A stretch of DNA of 64,000 bases from Pectinatus cerevisiiphilus (GTDB lineage: Bacteria; Bacillota; Negativicutes; Selenomonadales; Selenomonadaceae), in contig NZ_SMAA01000005.1 of the NCBI RefSeq assembly GCF_004341685.1, positions 62,001-126,000 of the forward strand. The letters run 5' to 3'. Made by a program: the position numbers and the translations under genes. Every line of letters begins with the position of its first letter. Position 1 is the first letter of the stretch. Shown here one piece after another: positions 28,762-37,622 of the stretch. The notes under the pieces were generated by a model. The model saw nothing but the letters and a program-made list of their open reading frames with translations. It made no database searches and had not been told where the DNA came from.

Positions 28762-28797
28762 AACAGCACTTATCATTGTATAAGTATTGTTTTTTTT
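28762..28797 (+). terminator. Intrinsic terminator after the CapA gene / small peptide
   Basis: A 12-bp stem AACAGCACTTAT/ATAAGTATTGTT (one mismatch, one G-T) with loop CATTGT is followed by eight T. Confidence 0.75.
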
Positions 28798-28863
28798 ATT
28801 TTGCAGGTTGATTACTAACAAAGTTAAAGCATCCGCATTCAAAGTACCATGCCTACAATGCTT

Positions 28864-30021
28864 TTATTTTGCGTCTGGCAAAGACATACCGACCTTTATG
28901 AGCTGGCATGTCCGTTCAGCTGCAAAAGTCAAATATACGGCAGCATTCTGCATACATTCCGTCAAAGTAGCCGGTGCATACGGCAAAGCTGCAATAGCGT
29001 CGATGCCATGCGATAAAACCTCTTTTGCCTCAACAGTAAGGGCACCAGAAAGACAAACTACAGGAATATTTTGCTTTTTAGCGACAGCAGCTACCCCTAC
29101 AGGTGCCTTCCCCTGTGCAGTTTGGGCATCCGTATAGCCTTCACCTGTTATGATAAAAGCTGCACCTTTTATTAATTCAGCAAAATGGATTGTGTGTAAG
29201 ATGAGTTCTATACCAGGAACTGCTTTGCCATTAGTGAAAAGCAACAAACCAGCACCAAGACCACCAGCAGCACCACTGCCTGGAATATTGCCAACATCAA
29301 TTTTCAGGTCTTGCTTAGCAACATTAGCATAATTTAGAAGGGCAGCATCAAGTTCTTGCACTATTTCTGGTGTGGCTCCTTTTTGGGGGCCGTAAACGGC
29401 GGAAGCTCCTCTGGCACCACAAAGAGGATTATTTACATCACTGGCTATATAAACCTCAGTAGCAGCAAGACGCGTATCAATCTTCGTTACATCTATGTGT
29501 GCCAACTGTGCCAGTGCTGCTCCTCCCCGTGCTAAACAGCGGCCATTTTTATCGAGAAACCTTGCCCCCAGCGCTGATGCCATTCCAACTCCACCATCAT
29601 TGGTTGCACTGCCGCCAATACCGATAATAATACGCTTAGCACCTTTGTCCATCGCTGCTTTGATGAGCTGGCCGGTACCATACGTGCTGGCCAAACGGAC
29701 ATTTCGTTTTTCCTTTGGGGTAATCAGCAGACCAGAGGCTTCTGCCATTTCTATAACAGCCGTAATAACGTTTCCTTCATGAATGATACCCCATGCTGCA
29801 TTAACAGATTCGCCCAATGGTCCTTCTACCATTGTGTGCATAATCTGTCCATGAGCCATTTTTACAATAGCTTCGACTGTACCCTCACCACCATCGGCAA
29901 TGAGTACCTTACCTATTCGAGCTAGAGGAAAAGTCTTTTTTACACCACTTTCGATTGCATCTGCTGCCTGTGCTGAAGAAAGACTGCCTTTAAAAGAATC
30001 TGGAGCAATAACGATATACAT
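28864..30021 (-). CDS. Glycerate kinase (type I, GarK/GlxK family)
   Basis: A 385-residue enzyme that phosphorylates D-glycerate, feeding it into glycolysis. The conserved N-terminus MYIVIAPDSFKGSLSSAQAA, the glycine-rich IIGIGGSATNDGGVGMASAL and the PGSGAAGGLGAGL loop identify the family. The usual length is about 380 residues. It is monocistronic, convergent with the CapA unit and divergent from nhaA, with about 190 bp of featureless sequence between starts. Whether it yields 2- or 3-phosphoglycerate is not readable here. Confidence 0.92.
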   Translation of the reverse strand: MYIVIAPDSFKGSLSSAQAADAIESGVKKTFPLARIGKVLIADGGEGTVEAIVKMAHGQIMHTMVEGPLGESVNAAWGIIHEGNVITAVIEMAEASGLLITPKEKRNVRLASTYGTGQLIKAAMDKGAKRIIIGIGGSATNDGGVGMASALGARFLDKNGRCLARGGAALAQLAHIDVTKIDTRLAATEVYIASDVNNPLCGARGASAVYGPQKGATPEIVQELDAALLNYANVAKQDLKIDVGNIPGSGAAGGLGAGLLLFTNGKAVPGIELILHTIHFAELIKGAAFIITGEGYTDAQTAQGKAPVGVAAVAKKQNIPVVCLSGALTVEAKEVLSHGIDAIAALPYAPATLTECMQNAAVYLTFAAERTCQLIKVGMSLPDAK

Positions 30022-30208
30022 TTTCCATACCTTCTCTCTTTATTTTTATCTACTTTCTATTTCTCCTTTTTCAAAGTGATAACCTCCTCCTTCTGTTCAT
30101 CTTCTATTGATATCTCATTTTATACAGCGCCATTTTTAGTGACCAAACCAAAATCACTGAACGATTCAAAATACATATAATTTTTACTACGAACAAAAAG
30201 GGCACTTG

Positions 30209-31405
30209 ATGAAAAATATAAAACATAATGTTATTAAAAACTCCATTTCGTTGTTGCGGCCGTTTAATCATTTTTTTAAGCACAAATCTTTCAGCAGTAT
30301 AGTATTGTTATTATTTACCATAATCGCGATATTTTTAGCCAATAGTAATTTAGCTGATGAATATCAAACCATATTGAGCTTACATTTATCCATTGGTATT
30401 ATTGACCTATCTATCCTGCACTGGGTGAATGATGGTCTGATGACGATATTTTTCTTTGTAATTGGCTTAGAAATCAAGCGGGAATTTCTTTTTGGTGAAC
30501 TCAAATCCCTATCTGCCACTATTTTACCAATAGCCGCAGCTATCGGCGGCATGATCGCACCTGCATGCATTTATTATCTCATCAACTATGGAGAATCCAC
30601 TGCCGTTGGCTGGGGTATTCCCATGGCTACAGACATCGCCTTTTCACTAGGTGTCTTATCCTTAGTAGCTGGTAATGCTCCCCGCAGTATAGCAATATTT
30701 CTAACTGCTCTAGCAATAGTAGACGACCTAGGTGCCATCATCATAATTGCTTTATTTTATAGCACCGCCATTCAATTTACTGCTCTCAGTTATGGTTTGG
30801 CCGCATTGTTGGCAGCAGTCCTTCTTAATAAATACAATTGCCAAAATGCATTCAGCTATATAGGTTTAGGATTAATTGCCTGGTTTTACTTTTATCATGC
30901 TGGTATACACCCCACTATTGCTGGTGTAATCTTAGGCTTAACTATTCCTGCGCAGGACACTCGTGACATCAATAAATCACTTTTGCACAAATTGGAATAT
31001 TATCTTGCACCATGGTCAGCATGGTTTATTATGCCTGCCTTTGCATTAGCCAATGCTGGTATACAATTGCACTTCGCGGAAATAAGTAACCTGTTTGCCC
31101 CAGAAGGGATTGGCATATTGGCTGGCCTTGCATTGGGTAAGCCTCTGGGAATATTCGGCACAGCATTTTTACTATTAAAAGCAGGTTTCGTTAAAATGCC
31201 GGAAAAAACTACTTATTATCATTTTTTAGGAGCGGGCGCACTCAGCGGAATAGGTTTTACCATGTCATTTTTTATTGCTTCCCTTGCCTTCGCTGATATT
31301 CCCCAATACCTCACAACCGCTAAATTAGGCATTATTTCCGGTTCAATTTTAGCCAGCCTTATCGGTACTATTATTTTCAAATTAATAGACTATAAACATA
31401 CGTAA
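30209..31405 (+). CDS. nhaA: Na+/H+ antiporter NhaA
   Basis: A 398-residue inner-membrane antiporter that expels sodium using protons. It has 11-12 hydrophobic segments and the family motifs FFFVIGLEIKREFLFGEL, GWGIPMATDIAFSLGVLSL and LAIVDDLGAIIII, the last with the paired aspartates that bind the ion. The ATG at 30209 is preferred over the TTG at 30206. The N-terminal extension of about 40 residues is rich in Lys and Asn. It is a single-gene unit with a good terminator. Confidence 0.93.
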   Translation: MKNIKHNVIKNSISLLRPFNHFFKHKSFSSIVLLLFTIIAIFLANSNLADEYQTILSLHLSIGIIDLSILHWVNDGLMTIFFFVIGLEIKREFLFGELKSLSATILPIAAAIGGMIAPACIYYLINYGESTAVGWGIPMATDIAFSLGVLSLVAGNAPRSIAIFLTALAIVDDLGAIIIIALFYSTAIQFTALSYGLAALLAAVLLNKYNCQNAFSYIGLGLIAWFYFYHAGIHPTIAGVILGLTIPAQDTRDINKSLLHKLEYYLAPWSAWFIMPAFALANAGIQLHFAEISNLFAPEGIGILAGLALGKPLGIFGTAFLLLKAGFVKMPEKTTYYHFLGAGALSGIGFTMSFFIASLAFADIPQYLTTAKLGIISGSILASLIGTIIFKLIDYKHT

Positions 31406-31530
31406 TAAGGATTTTGGATACAGACATCCTAATATAACGAAATTATTTAACGCGCCAGCTATGGCAATGAACAACATCAACAACTAAACATTAAGGCACT
31501 GCAATAAATGCAGTGTTTCAGACCAAAGAC

Positions 31531-31565
31531 AAAAGCACCTGCATTTATCTATAGCAGGTGCTTTT
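31531..31565 (+). terminator. Intrinsic terminator after nhaA
   Basis: A 12-bp stem AAAAGCACCTGC/GCAGGTGCTTTT with an 11-nt loop, about 125 bp downstream of nhaA. The intervening sequence holds nothing recognisable. Confidence 0.8.
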
Positions 31566-31665
31566 GTATACTTATCCACAAAAATTATTATTACTTTATT
31601 TACTTATGTATAAATGATATAATACTGCAATAAATTATAAAAAATAAAACTTAAAGGGTGTTATA

Positions 31666-32259
31666 ATGACTACAAAAAATAGGTTATTAAATTTTGATTT
31701 TTTTGCAACAATAATTATTCCCTTAGCTATATTTTATATATTCAATTATCATCAAAACTTACTATGGGGTGCTATTTTATCTGGTGCTTGGTGTTGTGGT
31801 TTTTTCCTTTTTCGTTTAATTATAAATAAAAAAACTAATATCCTCGCTTTACTAACTGGCATCTTTTCAGTAATAAGTTTATTAATCACTATTATTTTTC
31901 ATGACCCTAAATTTTATTTTTTAGAACCCATTTTTTCTGATTTTATTTATTCTGTTATTTTTTTCGGCTCATTATTTTTTTCTCGTTCACTGATTCAAAT
32001 ATTTGTTGAAGATAGTAAAATTATATCTTTTTCTTCTGAATACACAACTTTTGAAAAATATATAAAAACATGGAAAATCTTAACCATAATTTGGGGCAGT
32101 GTTATGTTACTCCTGGCTGCGATAAAATTGTTAATTTTTTATTGCATGAGTATCAATATTTACTACGCAGTAAGTAAAACTTATTCAGCTGTAATTAATC
32201 CTTTACTTATAATTGGATCTTATAAATTTCCTAAATGGTATTGGCATAAGGCCGAATAA
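31666..32259 (+). CDS. AT-rich integral membrane protein, unknown (VC0807-like?)
   Basis: A 197-residue protein with five or six hydrophobic segments, beginning MTTKNRLLNFDFFATIIIP. The overall layout recalls the VC0807/DUF3159-type septation-protein-like family (paired helices, a middle loop FHDPKFYFLEPIFSDFIYS and a soluble SSEYTTFEKYIKTWK segment), but this is a weak impression, not a firm match. Codon use is far more AT-rich than that of its neighbours, which suggests recent acquisition or weak selection. TATAAT at 31618-31623 and AAAGGGTG before the ATG support expression. It stands alone between two terminators. Confidence 0.7.
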   Translation: MTTKNRLLNFDFFATIIIPLAIFYIFNYHQNLLWGAILSGAWCCGFFLFRLIINKKTNILALLTGIFSVISLLITIIFHDPKFYFLEPIFSDFIYSVIFFGSLFFSRSLIQIFVEDSKIISFSSEYTTFEKYIKTWKILTIIWGSVMLLLAAIKLLIFYCMSINIYYAVSKTYSAVINPLLIIGSYKFPKWYWHKAE

Positions 32260-32320
32260 TTATATTATTTTATAATGTGCCACATTTTTATAACCCCGAT
32301 TATTGACGATGAACCATAAT

Positions 32321-32352
32321 AATGCCCTGTAACTTTTTAGTTACAGGGCATT
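32321..32352. terminator. Bidirectional terminator between the membrane protein gene and queA
   Basis: A perfect 13-bp stem AATGCCCTGTAAC/GTTACAGGGCATT with a 6-nt loop lies between two convergent genes. T tracts are short on both sides. Confidence 0.65.
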
Positions 32353-32374
32353 TAATATTTTGATAACCATGTTG

Positions 32375-33397
32375 TTATAAGATCAACATAGCATCACCAA
32401 AACTAAAAAATCTATACCGTTCCTGTACAGCTGTTTTATATGCCCGCAAGACATATTCTCGTCCCGCAAATGCACTTATAAGCATAATCAGTGTTGATTT
32501 TGGCAGATGAAAATTAGTTATTATCCCATCGACAATCTTGAACTTATACCCCGGATAAATGAATATTCCTGTTTCACCGCATTTAGCCGGCAGAAAGCCA
32601 TCATCTCGTGCAGCCGATTCCAATGTTCTTATCGAGGTAGTACCCACTGCAATGATCCTGCTGCCACGTGCTCTAGCAGCATTAATCCTATCTGCGGTTT
32701 CTTTTTCAATATGGAAATACTCTTTATGCATGACATGGTCTTCAATGTTATCTTCATTGACAGGGCGAAAAGTACCTAGTCCCACATGCAGCGTAACAAA
32801 CTCCAAATTTACGCCCATGTCCTTCAACTCAGCTAAAAGTTCTTTCGTAAAATGAAGACCCGCAGTAGGAGCGGCAGCTGAGCCATTTTCCTTAGCATAA
32901 ACAGTCTGATAACGTTCTTTATCTTTAAGCTTTTCATGAATATACGGTGGAAGCGGGGTTTGCCCCAGACGGTCAAGTACTTCTTCCCAAATACCCTCAT
33001 AAGAGAATTCAACTATTCTTCCACCGAAATCAGTATTCTCTTTTATTTCACAGCTAAGTTTACTGCCAAAGTTTATTATGCTGCCGACACGGGCTTTTCT
33101 TCCCGGTTTAACCAATACTTCCCACTGGTTGCCTTCTTGTCTGCGCAAAAGGAAAACTTCTACTTTTCCCCCTGTCTGGTCACGCCTGCCTATCAATCTT
33201 GCCGGTATTACTCTTGTATTATTAAAGACCAATGTATCTCCGGCCTTTAGATATTTTTTTAATTCAAAAAAATGTGCATGTGTTATAGATTCATCTTTTC
33301 TGTTGAGCACCATAAGCCTTGAATGATCCCGTTCGGGACAAGGTGTCTGGGCAATAAGTTCTTCCGGTAACTCGTAATCAAAATCTGTCAATAACAT
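32375..33397 (-). CDS. queA: S-adenosylmethionine:tRNA ribosyltransferase-isomerase
   Basis: QueA transfers the ribosyl part of SAM to 7-aminomethyl-7-deazaguanine in tRNA, forming epoxyqueuosine. The 340-residue product starts [19 protein letters not shown] and has the conserved [26 protein letters not shown] and VGLGTFRPV motifs and the C-terminal [16 protein letters not shown]. Length is normal. It lies at the downstream end of the lgt/spoIID group, 100 bp away, so possibly a separate unit; tgt is not in the window. Confidence 0.96.
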   Translation of the reverse strand: MLLTDFDYELPEELIAQTPCPERDHSRLMVLNRKDESITHAHFFELKKYLKAGDTLVFNNTRVIPARLIGRRDQTGGKVEVFLLRRQEGNQWEVLVKPGRKARVGSIINFGSKLSCEIKENTDFGGRIVEFSYEGIWEEVLDRLGQTPLPPYIHEKLKDKERYQTVYAKENGSAAAPTAGLHFTKELLAELKDMGVNLEFVTLHVGLGTFRPVNEDNIEDHVMHKEYFHIEKETADRINAARARGSRIIAVGTTSIRTLESAARDDGFLPAKCGETGIFIYPGYKFKIVDGIITNFHLPKSTLIMLISAFAGREYVLRAYKTAVQERYRFFSFGDAMLIL

Positions 33398-33499
33398 AAA
33401 TAATCTTTAAATCTCCTTTTTAATAAGCAATTCTATCTAGTCTATGCGCTCTTAGACAACAAGTGGTAAACGAACTAAAACCTGACAGCTCGCAGCTTT

Positions 33500-34801
33500 T
33501 CAATACCAGTTGCCTATAGAAACTTCACTATAATAAGTATATAAAATTGTTTGGTAATCATAGCCTTGTTCTGCAAGGGTCTTCGCACCCCATTGCGACA
33601 TGCCAACCCTATGCCCCGAACCATACCCATCTATTTTGATAACTTCTCCACTGCGATTTGTTATAGGATGGATGTTATTGTTTACCCCGGTCTTTATCTT
33701 GGGAACCTTATAATCGGGTAGTTCGACATCAATATCTTTACTGTAACCGGAATATTGGTCAATAGGCACATTTATTTTTTTCGGTGAAGGTATGATTACG
33801 TCAATCGCAAATTTAGTGCTTTTAAGCCCCAAGACGCGACGCACTTCATTGCCCGTTAATCTAGCAATATTCTTATCGCCACTGAACACCACTGTTTTTA
33901 CGGCACCATTTTTGCTTCTGTCGACCTGTCCACCACTATTTAAAGCTGACAATGTCACCGACTGGAGTGTCCCTATATCATAACCATATTGATTTAATTT
34001 TCCGCTTAACTCAACTGGAGTCATTTGCAAAGACCAATGATAATTAGGTGAATTCTGGTCATAATCCTTAACCGCCCGCAGATAGGGAAGATATGTTCCC
34101 CATACATCCTCGCTATTTTCTGTATTACCACCTGAACTAGCATGGAACGCGGCAAAAATAGGCTTATGTGCATATAGCAGCACCTGTCCACGCGTATCAT
34201 CTACTGCTTTTTGTACTATATCATTTTCTACATTGCTGCCACCATACGCCTGGCAATGAGCCAAAGCGCAGACGTCAAATCCTTCGTTTTCGTGACGATT
34301 GAGGCTGTACAGAGCGTAGCTCCTAGCTGTCACAGCCTGTGCCTTCAAAGCTTCCACAGGCCACGTAGCGGGCATTTCCGTAGCTACTACACTGTAAAGA
34401 TATTGTTCAAGCGGCAGATCATTTATGACCGTGATACCATCTGTCATCTTTTTTATGAGTATCCTACCTCGATATGTTTTTTTATTTACCACTGTGCGGC
34501 CATCATCATCTGACGGCTGTACAGATAGCACCATACTTTTAGCAGGAAGGTTATTTATATACAACCGGCCATTTTTCTGTGTAATCAAGACTTTATCACC
34601 GGCGTTATATTTCCCAAACGTATCATTAGTTCCCGGGTCCTTTATCAAAAAGAGCTTATCAGACGATACCATTATGCTTGACTGCCTAGTCCACAAACCA
34701 ACGCGGATATTCTGTTCTGCCGCCAAAACTTTAGTTAGAGAGCAAGTTAATACAAGAGTAACCATTACAAAAAATATTATACTATGTCTCAAACATTTCA
34801 T
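33500..34801 (-). CDS. SpoIID/LytB domain protein
   Basis: A 433-residue secreted or membrane-anchored protein of the SpoIID/LytB family, whose sporulation member is a lytic transglycosylase that trims peptidoglycan during engulfment. The signal peptide is IIFFVMVTLVLTCSLTKVLA. The SpoIID domain is unmistakable: PLEQYLYSVVATEMPATWP, EALKAQAVTARSYALY and the C-terminal GYGSGHRVGMSQWGAKTLA. The ATG at 34801 is used because GGGAGG lies 7 nt upstream; the longer frame overlaps that site. It follows lgt by 20 bp. SpoIID paralogues also occur in non-sporulating species. Confidence 0.88.
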   Translation of the reverse strand: MKCLRHSIIFFVMVTLVLTCSLTKVLAAEQNIRVGLWTRQSSIMVSSDKLFLIKDPGTNDTFGKYNAGDKVLITQKNGRLYINNLPAKSMVLSVQPSDDDGRTVVNKKTYRGRILIKKMTDGITVINDLPLEQYLYSVVATEMPATWPVEALKAQAVTARSYALYSLNRHENEGFDVCALAHCQAYGGSNVENDIVQKAVDDTRGQVLLYAHKPIFAAFHASSGGNTENSEDVWGTYLPYLRAVKDYDQNSPNYHWSLQMTPVELSGKLNQYGYDIGTLQSVTLSALNSGGQVDRSKNGAVKTVVFSGDKNIARLTGNEVRRVLGLKSTKFAIDVIIPSPKKINVPIDQYSGYSKDIDVELPDYKVPKIKTGVNNNIHPITNRSGEVIKIDGYGSGHRVGMSQWGAKTLAEQGYDYQTILYTYYSEVSIGNWY

Positions 34802-34821
34802 ATCTTCGCCTCCCTTGCCAG

Positions 34822-35649
34822 TCATTTTCCTTTTTTCCTGCTTGCCTTCTTTAGCTTCACAGGCTCTACGATGTTTTTCTTATCTCTGTCACGCCATCCA
34901 CAATAAATAAATCCGGCCAAAGCAAGTATAAAGGCTATACCGCTCGTCATCTGGGCTGATGTGCACAAACCAAAAACAAGTTCGCTGTAATCGCCGCGTA
35001 AAAACTCGAGGAAAAAGCGGACTACTGAATACAACATTACATAAAGTGTAAAGGCTTGTCCTCTGCCGTGTTTAAAAGATCGGAATATCAGCAACAAAGC
35101 AAAAATAACGATGTCCAGCTGACCTTCCCAAATCTCTGCCGGCCAAAGCGGTTGGTTCCCATATACATGATGTGCCAAAGTAGTAACAGGATAGACAATG
35201 CCATAACCAGTTCCTGTAGGTGTGCCGAATGCATCACCATTGAGCAGGTTTGCGCACCGCCCTATAGCCTGGCCCAAAATTATAGCCGGTGCCAAAATAT
35301 CAGCCATTGCCAGTACATCAATATTATGCTTTCTAGCATATATGATGCCCACTATCGTACCTAGGAAAACACCTCCCTGTATTGCCATTCCTCCCTGCCA
35401 TACATTAAATATTTCTGTAATATGATTACCATAGTAATCCCAATCAAAGAAGAAAACATCCCACAAGCGGGCACCCACGATACCAGCCATCCCGCAGTAA
35501 ATTCCCATATCGACTATATATCCATGCCATCTTCCATCTTGCTTTGCTAAAAAATAACCCACCCCGACAGCAAGAATAATGCTCAGCGACAAAACCAGAC
35601 CATAGGAGCGTATAGGGAAGCCCCCTATGTAAAACAAATACTGATGCAT
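34822..35649 (-). CDS. lgt: Prolipoprotein diacylglyceryl transferase
   Basis: Lgt adds diacylglycerol from phosphatidylglycerol to the lipobox cysteine of prolipoproteins, in the inner membrane. The 275-residue product has about seven hydrophobic segments and the family motifs GGMAIQGG, GQAIGRCANLLNGDAFG and the arginine-containing RFFLEFLRGDY. The C-terminus is strongly basic (KLKKASRKKGK). It stands between rimI and spoIID, all co-directional with small gaps. Confidence 0.95.
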   Translation of the reverse strand: MHQYLFYIGGFPIRSYGLVLSLSIILAVGVGYFLAKQDGRWHGYIVDMGIYCGMAGIVGARLWDVFFFDWDYYGNHITEIFNVWQGGMAIQGGVFLGTIVGIIYARKHNIDVLAMADILAPAIILGQAIGRCANLLNGDAFGTPTGTGYGIVYPVTTLAHHVYGNQPLWPAEIWEGQLDIVIFALLLIFRSFKHGRGQAFTLYVMLYSVVRFFLEFLRGDYSELVFGLCTSAQMTSGIAFILALAGFIYCGWRDRDKKNIVEPVKLKKASRKKGK

Positions 35650-35682
35650 TTATTTATCATCTCCATCCATTTCATAATATTT

Positions 35683-36138
35683 TCAAAAGGTCAACCACAT
35701 TATCTCGGCATCTTCGTTGTTGTCCAAATAATAATGCGGACGCCTGCCAACACTTTTAAAACCAAACTTCTCATACAGGCGTATTGCCTTGTCGTTGCTT
35801 GGGCGAACTTCCAATGTTACTGCGGTAATATGTTTCATTTTTGCTATATCAATTATTTTTTCAAGCAATAAACTTGCTATCCCTTTACCCTGGTATTCTG
35901 GTAATAAAGCAACATTTGTGATCTGCCCCTCACCAAAAACCAGCCACATCCCTGCATAGCCGATTATCTGCTCTTTACCATTTTCTGTATTTACAGCCAG
36001 CAAATAACAAGCCTCTTTTTTTGCTGCTTCTTCCCAGAAGGATTGTCTTGACCACGGCATAGAAAAACACGCTTTTTCTACCTTTTCTACATTAGCAGCA
36101 TCATCAGGGCGCATTTTCCTAAAGCTTATTTCCATCAT
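35683..36138 (-). CDS. rimI: Ribosomal protein S18-alanine N-acetyltransferase
   Basis: A 151-residue GNAT acetyltransferase. The acetyl-CoA motif NVALLPEYQGKGIASLLLEK (about residues 71-90) and the following LEVRPSNDKAIRLYEKFGFK are the RimI signature. RimI acetylates the N-terminal alanine of S18 in enterobacteria; in Firmicutes the target is less certain. The start overlaps the 3' end of tsaB by 20 nt, matching the tsaE-tsaB-rimI order common in Firmicutes. Confidence 0.92.
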   Translation of the reverse strand: MMEISFRKMRPDDAANVEKVEKACFSMPWSRQSFWEEAAKKEACYLLAVNTENGKEQIIGYAGMWLVFGEGQITNVALLPEYQGKGIASLLLEKIIDIAKMKHITAVTLEVRPSNDKAIRLYEKFGFKSVGRRPHYYLDNNEDAEIMWLTF

Positions 36139-36841
36139 TTTGTCGTTCCTTCTGCCGTTTTTCCCATAGCTCCTCAGCTTCTGACCGCCTTATATACAAC
36201 GGTTCCAACGTCATAAGGTTGTCTGTTTTACCCGCCGCCAATTTATCTATTCCGGCAAACGCGGTATTTGCGGCACGCGGCATAATATGATATGGTGGTG
36301 CTACTTTGGTATTAATACACTGGGCAAATAACTGTTCCTTGCGTTGGGCTATATCGCCCATGGCAACAACCGGCTTGTCCATATGTTCACATATTTCTAT
36401 GGCTTTATCCAGCGCAAGTACAGATAATTCCCGCACAGTCTGCAAAACACCTTTTTCCCATTTATGTACAGAAAAATAAACATTTCCCTTTTGTGCATCA
36501 ATAAAGGTTGCTGAATATATATTTTCTACAGGATAATGATATGCGAGGATTTCATCTGTGCTTACTCCTGCAACCGGTATATCCAATGCATAAGCCATCA
36601 TCTTAGCTGTGGCCAGACCTATCCTAAGCCCCGTAAATGAGCCCGGCCCTATATTAACCGCAATTCCCGTCAATTCATTTTTAGTGACATGGGCTGTCCT
36701 CAATGCATCTATGACATGATCCATCAATACTTCCGACTGAGGTTTTTTCAGCTGCATAATAACCTCTGACAGTAATCTTTCTTTCGTTGCTACAGCAGCA
36801 CTGGAAACCATTGTTGCTGTATCTATTGCAAGGACTGGCAT
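36119..36841 (-). CDS. tsaB: tRNA threonylcarbamoyladenosine biosynthesis protein TsaB
   Basis: TsaB is the inactive-kinase partner of TsaD in making t6A37 of ANN-decoding tRNAs. The 240-residue ASKHA-fold product starts MPVLAIDTATMVSSAAVATK and carries the conserved GPGSFTGLRIGLATAKMMA segment. It overlaps tsaE at its start (19 nt) and rimI at its end, so the three are translationally coupled. tsaD is not in the window. Confidence 0.94.
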   Translation of the reverse strand: MPVLAIDTATMVSSAAVATKERLLSEVIMQLKKPQSEVLMDHVIDALRTAHVTKNELTGIAVNIGPGSFTGLRIGLATAKMMAYALDIPVAGVSTDEILAYHYPVENIYSATFIDAQKGNVYFSVHKWEKGVLQTVRELSVLALDKAIEICEHMDKPVVAMGDIAQRKEQLFAQCINTKVAPPYHIMPRAANTAFAGIDKLAAGKTDNLMTLEPLYIRRSEAEELWEKRQKERQNDGNKL

Positions 36842-37308
36842 AACTTTTTCAACTCCTCATACTGGTTTTGGTATTTTGTTCCATTCAAAGTTACCGTTAT
36901 TTTCCGTCTGTTATTTTCCTGCTCATAAATTTTTATATATAAATTATCTTCCGGTATGGAAGATGGAAATCTGTCCGGCCATTCAATGATAATTATTTCA
37001 CCGTCTTCCTGTACGTATTCATAAAAACCAATCTCATATAAATCATCTTCCGAATTAAGACGGTACAAGTCAAAATGGTAAATGGGCACATCGCCTTCGT
37101 ATATATTCATCAGATTAAACGTTGGACTAGATGCGCTGCCGCAATGTAAAGATGCGGCCAACCCTTGTGTGAGCGTAGTTTTTCCCGCACCAAGATCACC
37201 TTCCAGGCATATGACTATTCCCTCATGCCCTACTTTTCCCAAAAAGGCTCCTAAATGTTTTGTCTGTATAGGATCATTTGTATATATTAAAAAATTTTTT
37301 TCTTTCAT
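36823..37308 (-). CDS. tsaE: tRNA threonylcarbamoyladenosine biosynthesis ATPase TsaE
   Basis: TsaE is the small ATPase that drives the TsaB-TsaD cycle. The 161-residue product has Walker A EGDLGAGKTTLTQGLA (about residues 36-51), the SPTFNLMNIYEG and YHFDLYRL segments and the acidic IIIIEWPDRF. It is first of the tsaE-tsaB-rimI-lgt-spoIID run. The start is the ATG at 37308; upstream is a 314-bp gap shared with the divergent aminotransferase gene. Confidence 0.95.
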   Translation of the reverse strand: MKEKNFLIYTNDPIQTKHLGAFLGKVGHEGIVICLEGDLGAGKTTLTQGLAASLHCGSASSPTFNLMNIYEGDVPIYHFDLYRLNSEDDLYEIGFYEYVQEDGEIIIIEWPDRFPSSIPEDNLYIKIYEQENNRRKITVTLNGTKYQNQYEELKKLCQSLQ

Positions 37309-37483
37309 TATAATGCACCTATCCCTACTTATATTAAGGAATCTTAGTCCACTAATTATAGCATAATATTAGAATTTACGCAGTGCCTAAATAGTATCTA
37401 ACGCTCTGTTTTATAAGCTTTGCCGGTTCCAATCCATATTTACTTTTTTATCCAAATGAACAGTAATTTTAAGAAAACTAATC

Positions 37484-37529
37484 TTCTTGTATACTTTTAT
37501 ATTTTCAAAAATATAAAAGTATACAAGAA
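37484..37529. repeat. 46-nt perfect palindrome in the divergent tsaE / aminotransferase intergenic region
   Basis: Arms 37484-37505 and 37508-37529 are 22-bp perfect reverse complements separated by only CA; each arm begins TTCTTGTATACTTTTATA. With no GC-rich core, a 2-nt loop and no T tract, it does not look like a terminator. GTATAC inside each arm is itself a palindrome, as in many GntR-type operators. It lies about 95 bp upstream of the aminotransferase start and is the only feature in this gap. Confidence 0.9.
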
Positions 37530-37622
37530 TACTCTTTCATTTTGGCAGGATATCTACAACTTATACAGAAGTTTATAATTTCATGATAATATTCATTGAC
37601 TAAATTTTTAGGGGGAATTATT

